Positions 62,933 to 64,000 of a stretch of DNA of 64,000 nt are shown in pieces. The stretch's first letter is position 1; every line of letters begins with the position of its first letter. The stretch lies in assembly GCA_031546845.1 (NCBI GenBank), contig JAVBJT010000021.1, positions 1 through 64,000 on the forward strand, written 5' to 3'. The position numbers were made by a program, and so were the translations under genes. Below the pieces are notes generated by a model that did not search any database, was not told the origin of the DNA, and saw only the letters and a list, made by a program, of their open reading frames with translations. This DNA is from Azoarcus sp031546845 (lineage in GTDB: Bacteria; Pseudomonadota; Gammaproteobacteria; Burkholderiales; Rhodocyclaceae).

Positions 62933-63025
62933 TGGCGGAAACGGAGGGATTCGAACCCTCGATACCTGTTTTGCAGGTATGCTCCCTTAGCAGGGGAGTG
63001 CCTTCGACCTCTCGGCCACGTTTCC
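62933..63025 (-). tRNA. tRNA-Ser (GCU)
   Basis: A 93-base serine tRNA with encoded CCA. The acceptor stem GGAAACG (63025-63019) pairs with CGTTTCC (62943-62937), followed by discriminator G and CCA (62936-62933). The anticodon stem is CTCCC/GGGAG with loop CTGCTAA, so the anticodon is GCU and it reads AGC and AGU. A long variable arm (ATACCTG-CAAAA-CAGGTAT) and the T loop GGTTCGAATCC are present. It lies 57 bases downstream of lysC. Confidence 0.97.
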
Positions 63026-63082
63026 TTAAGAACGCGCGACTATAGCCATTTTGCGCCGCGCGGTCAATTTACCAAGCCTTTT

Positions 63083-64000
63083 TCAAACGCCGTTTTCAAG
63101 GCCGAAGGCCTTGTGTAGTACGCGAACGGCAAGTTCCAGATATTTTTCTTCGATTGCCACGGAAATCTTGATTTCCGATGTGGTGATCATCTGAATGTTG
63201 ATGCCTTCCTCGGCCAGCGTGCGGAACATTTTCGAGGCCACGCCGGGGTGCGAGCGCATACCGACGCCGACGATGGAAACCTTGGCCATGGTCTTGTCGC
63301 TTTCGACGGCGCGGGCGCCGAAATGCGCTTTCAAGCCCTCGAGCACTTTCGCCGCCTTGTCCAGATCGCCGCGCCCGACCGTGAACGAAAAATCGGTGGT
63401 GCCGTCGTGGCCGATGTTCTGGACGATCATATCCACATCGATGTTGGCGTCGGCGATGGGGCCGAGTATCTGATAGGCAACACCGGGCTTGTCCGGCACG
63501 CCGACCACGGTGAGCTTGGCTTCGTCGCGATTGAAGGCGATGCCGGAAATGACGGGCTGTTCCATGTTCTTGTCTTCCTCAACGGTGATCAGAGTCCCTT
63601 CGCCTTCTTCCTGGAAGCTCGAAAGGACGCGCAGCTTGACCTTGTATTTACCAGCGAACTCGACGGAGCGTATTTGCAAGACCTTCGAGCCGAGGCTGGC
63701 CATTTCCAGCATTTCTTCAAAGGTAATGGTGTCGAGCTTGCGCGCTTCGGGGACGATGCGCGGGTCGGTGGTGTAGACGCCGTCTACATCGGTATAGATT
63801 TGGCATTCGTCCGCTTTCAGCGCCGCGGCGAGCGCTACCGCCGTGGTGTCGGAGCCGCCACGGCCCAGCGTCGTGATGTTGCCGGAGGCATCGACACCCT
63901 GGAAGCCGGCGACGACGACGACATGGCCCGCGTCGAGATCGTTCCGGATCGGCGCGTCGTCAATACTCAGAATGCGGGCTTTGGTGTGGGACGAATCGGT
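63083..64000 (-). CDS. lysC: Aspartate kinase, C-terminal part (cut by window edge)
   Basis: The last 305 residues of aspartokinase, which phosphorylates aspartate to start lysine, threonine and methionine synthesis. Visible are the end of the kinase domain (VVVVAGFQGV, GRGGSDTTAVALAAAL and YTDVDGVYTTDPRIVPEARKLD) and two ACT domains (around VPDKPGVAYQILGPIADANIDVDMIVQNI and VGMRSHPGVASKMFRTLAEEGINIQMITTSEIKI) that bind lysine and threonine for feedback inhibition. The form is the monofunctional type common in betaproteobacteria. The 5' end lies beyond the window. Confidence 0.96.
   Translation of the reverse strand, partial: TDSSHTKARILSIDDAPIRNDLDAGHVVVVAGFQGVDASGNITTLGRGGSDTTAVALAAALKADECQIYTDVDGVYTTDPRIVPEARKLDTITFEEMLEMASLGSKVLQIRSVEFAGKYKVKLRVLSSFQEEGEGTLITVEEDKNMEQPVISGIAFNRDEAKLTVVGVPDKPGVAYQILGPIADANIDVDMIVQNIGHDGTTDFSFTVGRGDLDKAAKVLEGLKAHFGARAVESDKTMAKVSIVGVGMRSHPGVASKMFRTLAEEGINIQMITTSEIKISVAIEEKYLELAVRVLHKAFGLENGV

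Overview
The window is high-GC, densely packed bacterial chromosome with no insertion sequence, prophage or CRISPR array that I can see. Gene content and order (glnE divergent from yhdP, then a nitrilase-family amidase and tldD; ilvE with a CHCC zinc-finger gene; nudJ near mnmA; an rquA homologue; a cytochrome-c-dependent NO reductase cluster) suggest a betaproteobacterium, probably near the Rhodocyclales or Nitrosomonadales. The lineage is inferred from gene content, not from a marker-gene comparison.

Layout. 1-5.7 kb (minus strand): the 5' part of a type VI secretion vgrG, a phosphomannomutase/phosphoglucomutase, a YheT-type hydrolase with an NTF2-like gene, and a zf-CHCC/ilvE pair. 5.9-9.0 kb (plus): nudJ, an unknown exported protein, mnmA and two unknown genes, all in overlapping or nearly overlapping order. 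9-15.1 kb (minus): a rhodanese, an unknown helical protein, then glnE, a CYTH-CHAD protein and sixA. 15.5-21.9 kb (plus): yhdP, a carbon-nitrogen hydrolase and tldD. 21.9-33.4 kb: an AlkX/YcaQ-like winged-helix protein, a three-gene envelope operon (DUF3302, HlyD-type adaptor, outer-membrane efflux lipoprotein) with no inner-membrane pump, a PerM-type permease, a Kef-type antiporter, a double universal stress protein and a 932-residue beta-solenoid/helical-repeat membrane protein.

33.4-41.9 kb is the respiratory island. A complete cNOR locus (norC, norB, norE, norF, norQ, a NapH/NosR-like polyferredoxin, norD, and an FNR-family regulator) runs leftwards. A near-perfect FNR/Dnr box lies between norC and the divergent rquA, whose product makes rhodoquinone. 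41.9-54.3 kb is mixed: rhlE, an M48 peptidase, btuF and cobQ (cobalamin uptake and synthesis), an enoyl-CoA hydratase, a SatP-type acetate permease, fumC, an unknown membrane protein, a YtfL-type CBS transporter and a GntR/FCD regulator. 54.6-62.7 kb is a propionyl-CoA/methylmalonyl-CoA operon: mutase, MeaB, an unknown TPR gene, PccB and PccA. The unknown TPR gene lies between two diverged copies of the meaB 3' end, which points to a local duplication. The window ends with tRNA-Ser(GCU) and the 3' part of aspartokinase lysC.

How it fits together (inference): rhodoquinone, fumarase, the B12-dependent methylmalonyl-CoA mutase branch, cobalamin genes and an acetate permease suit a facultative organism that can run fumarate- and propionate-linked metabolism without oxygen and that also detoxifies or respires NO.
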